This document shows, piece after piece, positions 63,901 to 64,000 of a stretch of 64,000 bases of DNA. This DNA is from Candidatus Helarchaeota archaeon (GTDB taxonomy: Archaea; Asgardarchaeota; Lokiarchaeia; Helarchaeales; RDOG01). Below the pieces are notes generated by a model. It searched no databases. It was given only the letters and a program-made list of their open reading frames with translations, and was not told the DNA's origin. The translations under genes were made by a program, and so were the position numbers. The stretch lies in the NCBI GenBank assembly GCA_019058315.1, contig JAHPZH010000001.1:943432-1007431 (forward strand), written 5' to 3'. Position 1 is the first letter of the stretch; each line of letters starts with the position of its first letter.

Positions 63901-64000
63901 ATAAAGAACACTAATTTCATCTTCATCCGTTACGTTAATAATATCATTAAAATCATCACTGCCTCCCATAGTAAAAGTGAATGTTCCTGTAAATTCCCCT
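57913..64000 (-). CDS. Giant modular cell-surface protein, N-terminus beyond window
   Basis: More than 2000 residues are visible, and the frame stays open to the window edge, so the protein is longer. It repeats a set of modules: a beta domain with (D/E)(Y/S)...VYVNITDLDLNKDDLS and GNF-L-TTGTNDALDLLNVT; an Ig-like unit with SPANNS-WSGT-L-F-ASDNW-VDSVWY-INGG; and FN3-like units with IRIEWN-S-WNPISFDI-RS and DVAGFSINRS. N-glycosylation sequons are very frequent. It ends with a transmembrane helix (IYILIGAVAGVVVVSIAIA) and a short basic cytosolic tail. It should be a membrane-anchored surface layer or adhesion protein. Confidence 0.85.
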   Translation of the reverse strand, partial: GEFTGTFTFTMGGSDDFNDIINVTDEDEISVLYYDAHDVSGAPAQPKDTATWDQTHSATIASLPAFYYGLSENNQIQIDDIDMDFTVIAVTFIPDTLTAKVNSTSDPNGITLILSELFPTDAEFFTVFSFTDGPTYGKFLHVEDGDTIGVYYYDNHTTEGYPIWQVATSTWIKTYTGTLSTNATGGFTFEGLGTTAMITVRDQDLNQNPLAQDVIAAIFSPVSVYTQGNESLNTIKIELIENGIDTDEFIGYFNFTLGDKDDAKQMINVDDNVIIIVKYEDANEITGDPVDVFRQAQFLLPANGIIYLPSPEYFGDPVTVTVAIIDKDLNQIPTAQETATINATSSPSDLIHIIIYENGTNSDTFIGQFDLGSLATSDPDDHLFVNIGENVTILYFDEKDINGTSQIRFVNITYSALPLPPTLNLISPANNSFDWSGTLLHFSASDNWKLDSVWYNINGGPNITVATNIGLKDHLFDINASLDDPYWINGQNNLTIYANDSINLLDTLRISFIIDNTLIKIIPLNQTNIEPDTDGNILINWTISPEWSPISFYIYRSTTPGFTPNAANLLAQGITDMYYLDNGTVDGLHYYTIIGFNGTLNSTRWEYGSILINDIFGPNWNLGDLTFTVTLVGTENARLIWTNSTDAYDVAGFSINRSTIDDVDTSVWIANVTELTYLDTGLSIGTHYYWITAYDEKGRASGPSFSRFVTIIGPEDGFVESDEGEYYGANAIVYVNITDMDLNQDDLTLQTVTINISCGSDWILVNLTEVSLNTNLFTGNFTLVTTGTNDALDLLNVTDGAIITISYLDEKNSSGISETLTVDLTWNLLPQSPTINLESPANNSVIWSGTYLYFNASDNWLVDSIWYSVNGGSNSTPTNVDLKEYSFAINATGEAPWISGVNNITIYANDTRNLVASLDVSFIIDDTLIKLIPLDVPNPVIPDPDGNIRIEWNSSSAWNPISFDIHRSTNPGFTPNATNRIATGIPWPTNYYIDNGTDDGLYYYTIIGFNGTHNSTRWEYDSIQIIDTTPPIWNLGELTFTVTSVGAEQARLIWTNSTDSYDVAGFSINRSIVDSVGTSEWIANVTELTYLDTGLNVSTTYYYWITAYDEKEQASGPSLPSRDVDMPPHGDGVIVTDKPEYFGDGVIVYVNVTDLDLNKNDLSIQNITIIANTTTDEINIICFESNPNRNVFIGNFSLVTTGTNDSADELNVTGGINILIYYLDIMNSSGLIESKSANITWSIDVSPPTIALDNPANNSIIWNLDLLYFTATDNARVDSVWYRVNGGNNVTYATAIPFDQYSFGIQVNLSAPDWTYGSNYIEIFANDTVGFVNNVTFATFAFTIDDTLIRIRPLNQTNIEPDADGNVHIEWNSSPSWNPISFDIYRSTTANFTPNATNRIAQGISDMYFLDNGTVDGIHYYIIIGFNGTDNSTHWENRSITIIDTTPPTWISPGFTGTPVGAENSRLNWANSTDSYDVAGFNIYRGIVNNFMLSSWIDNVTALTYLDSNSSSGLSSGPYFYWITAYDEKTQESGESAVVFILISGPEDGIVVTDLEEYTQENVTVYVNITDLDLNKDDLSVQTVTINVSSGSDFILVNLTESGLNTDIFTGTFNLTTSGTNDALDLLNVTEGATIRISYNDSKNDFGNPEMFIVNITWNLISQPPKLNLTSHTNNSVIWTWQGPGDTIDFTAYDNWLVDSVWFSINDYTNHTSGTNIRLKEYSLSITILDALYPELIFGLNYIDIYLNDTVDNSASYTFVFNRDDTFINIRALNISNPILPDQDGDIHIEWTTSIYWTPIEYDIHRSNISGFTPNAANLIATVSAPSTDYWDRGVDDGIYYYTVIGRNSTGDNSTEREYDSIQIIDITPPNFVGGVGFSHTLIGADSVNLTWTATLDSYDVAGYRIYRGIEDYFPNATWIDNTTENFYFDSGLPVTNYLTYYYWIAPYDEKYQNGTQSARTVVTFAPKEEPPFIPPILGGEDQTWIIYILIGAVAGVVVVSIAIARRGPADMAKKLGYKQEELIPLPV
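59275..63009 (-). repeat. Tandem ~1.25-kb coding repeats in the surface protein
   Basis: Copies of the GTTTAAG or GTTTAGA site, which encodes DLN, fall at 59275, 60526, 61771 and 63009, a period of about 1,240-1,250 bases. Each period carries the same order of DLN-type, Ig-like and FN3-like modules. The copies differ enough to be old duplications. Confidence 0.75.

Overview
The window is AT-rich and gene-dense and reads as a chromosomal segment of an Asgard archaeon, most likely Lokiarchaeota-like. The archaeal core markers are an Alba chromatin protein, an archaeal/eukaryotic-type glycyl-tRNA synthetase and a DRG-family GTPase with a TGS domain. The eukaryote-flavoured genes are a small GTPase with an extra N-terminal domain, a longin-like protein fused to a winged helix, large leucine-rich-repeat (LRR) proteins with lysine-rich tails, and a giant Ig/FN3-type surface protein. 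No tRNA, rRNA, CRISPR array, insertion sequence or prophage was recognised.

Layout. 1-2.5 kb: end of an FAD-linked oxidase, its CCG-type Fe-S partner and a membrane protein. 2.6-4.7 kb: Alba between two paralogous genes of unknown function. 4.7-8 kb: radical SAM enzyme, metallo-beta-lactamase-fold enzyme, zinc ribbon, cupin and a GTPase. 8-11.3 kb: a minus-strand group with an Fe-S protein, a peptide-modifying-type radical SAM/SPASM enzyme, a 41-codon ORF and a nitroreductase. 11.5-15.7 kb: beta-helix protein, zinc ribbon, three small paralogous soluble proteins and a membrane protein. 15.7-20.3 kb: two tandem LRR genes. 20.5-21.2 kb: four tiny membrane proteins. 21.3-24.5 kb: SDR, Fe-S protein and a chemoreceptor-like protein. 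24.8-27.3 kb: a second Lys-tail locus (TPR-like plus LRR) with a decayed LRR-family fragment. 27.4-39.2 kb: a divergent regulator and a long catabolic gene series. 39.2-43 kb: a pentapeptide-repeat protein flanked by a previously unrecognised small domain family, then a transglutaminase-like membrane protein. 43-57.9 kb: esterase, DUF3795, glyS, regulators, UroD-like enzyme, a 1046-residue helical protein, acyl-CoA dehydrogenase, DRG, longin protein and methyltransferase. 57.9 kb to the end: a giant modular surface protein running off the window.

The clearest metabolic unit is the plus-strand series from 28430 to 39200: two FAD-linked oxidases, a CCG Fe-S protein, an OYE-type Fe-S flavoenzyme, an acyl-CoA ligase, a DUF35-type protein, a thiolase and a UroD-like protein. 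Together they look like CoA-dependent oxidation of an organic acid or aromatic/isoprenoid-like substrate, with electrons leaving through Fe-S proteins. A divergent HTH regulator and a 21-bp-spaced pair of identical palindromes in the intergenic region suggest its control.

The most unusual observation concerns start codons. In at least five genes, a good Shine-Dalgarno sequence at normal spacing (8-9 nt) points to an in-frame non-NTG or CTG codon (CTG, ATT, ATT, TTA, ATC, possibly ATA). In four of these, paralogue alignment puts the N-terminus at the same codon. This is either real non-canonical initiation or base errors in the assembly.
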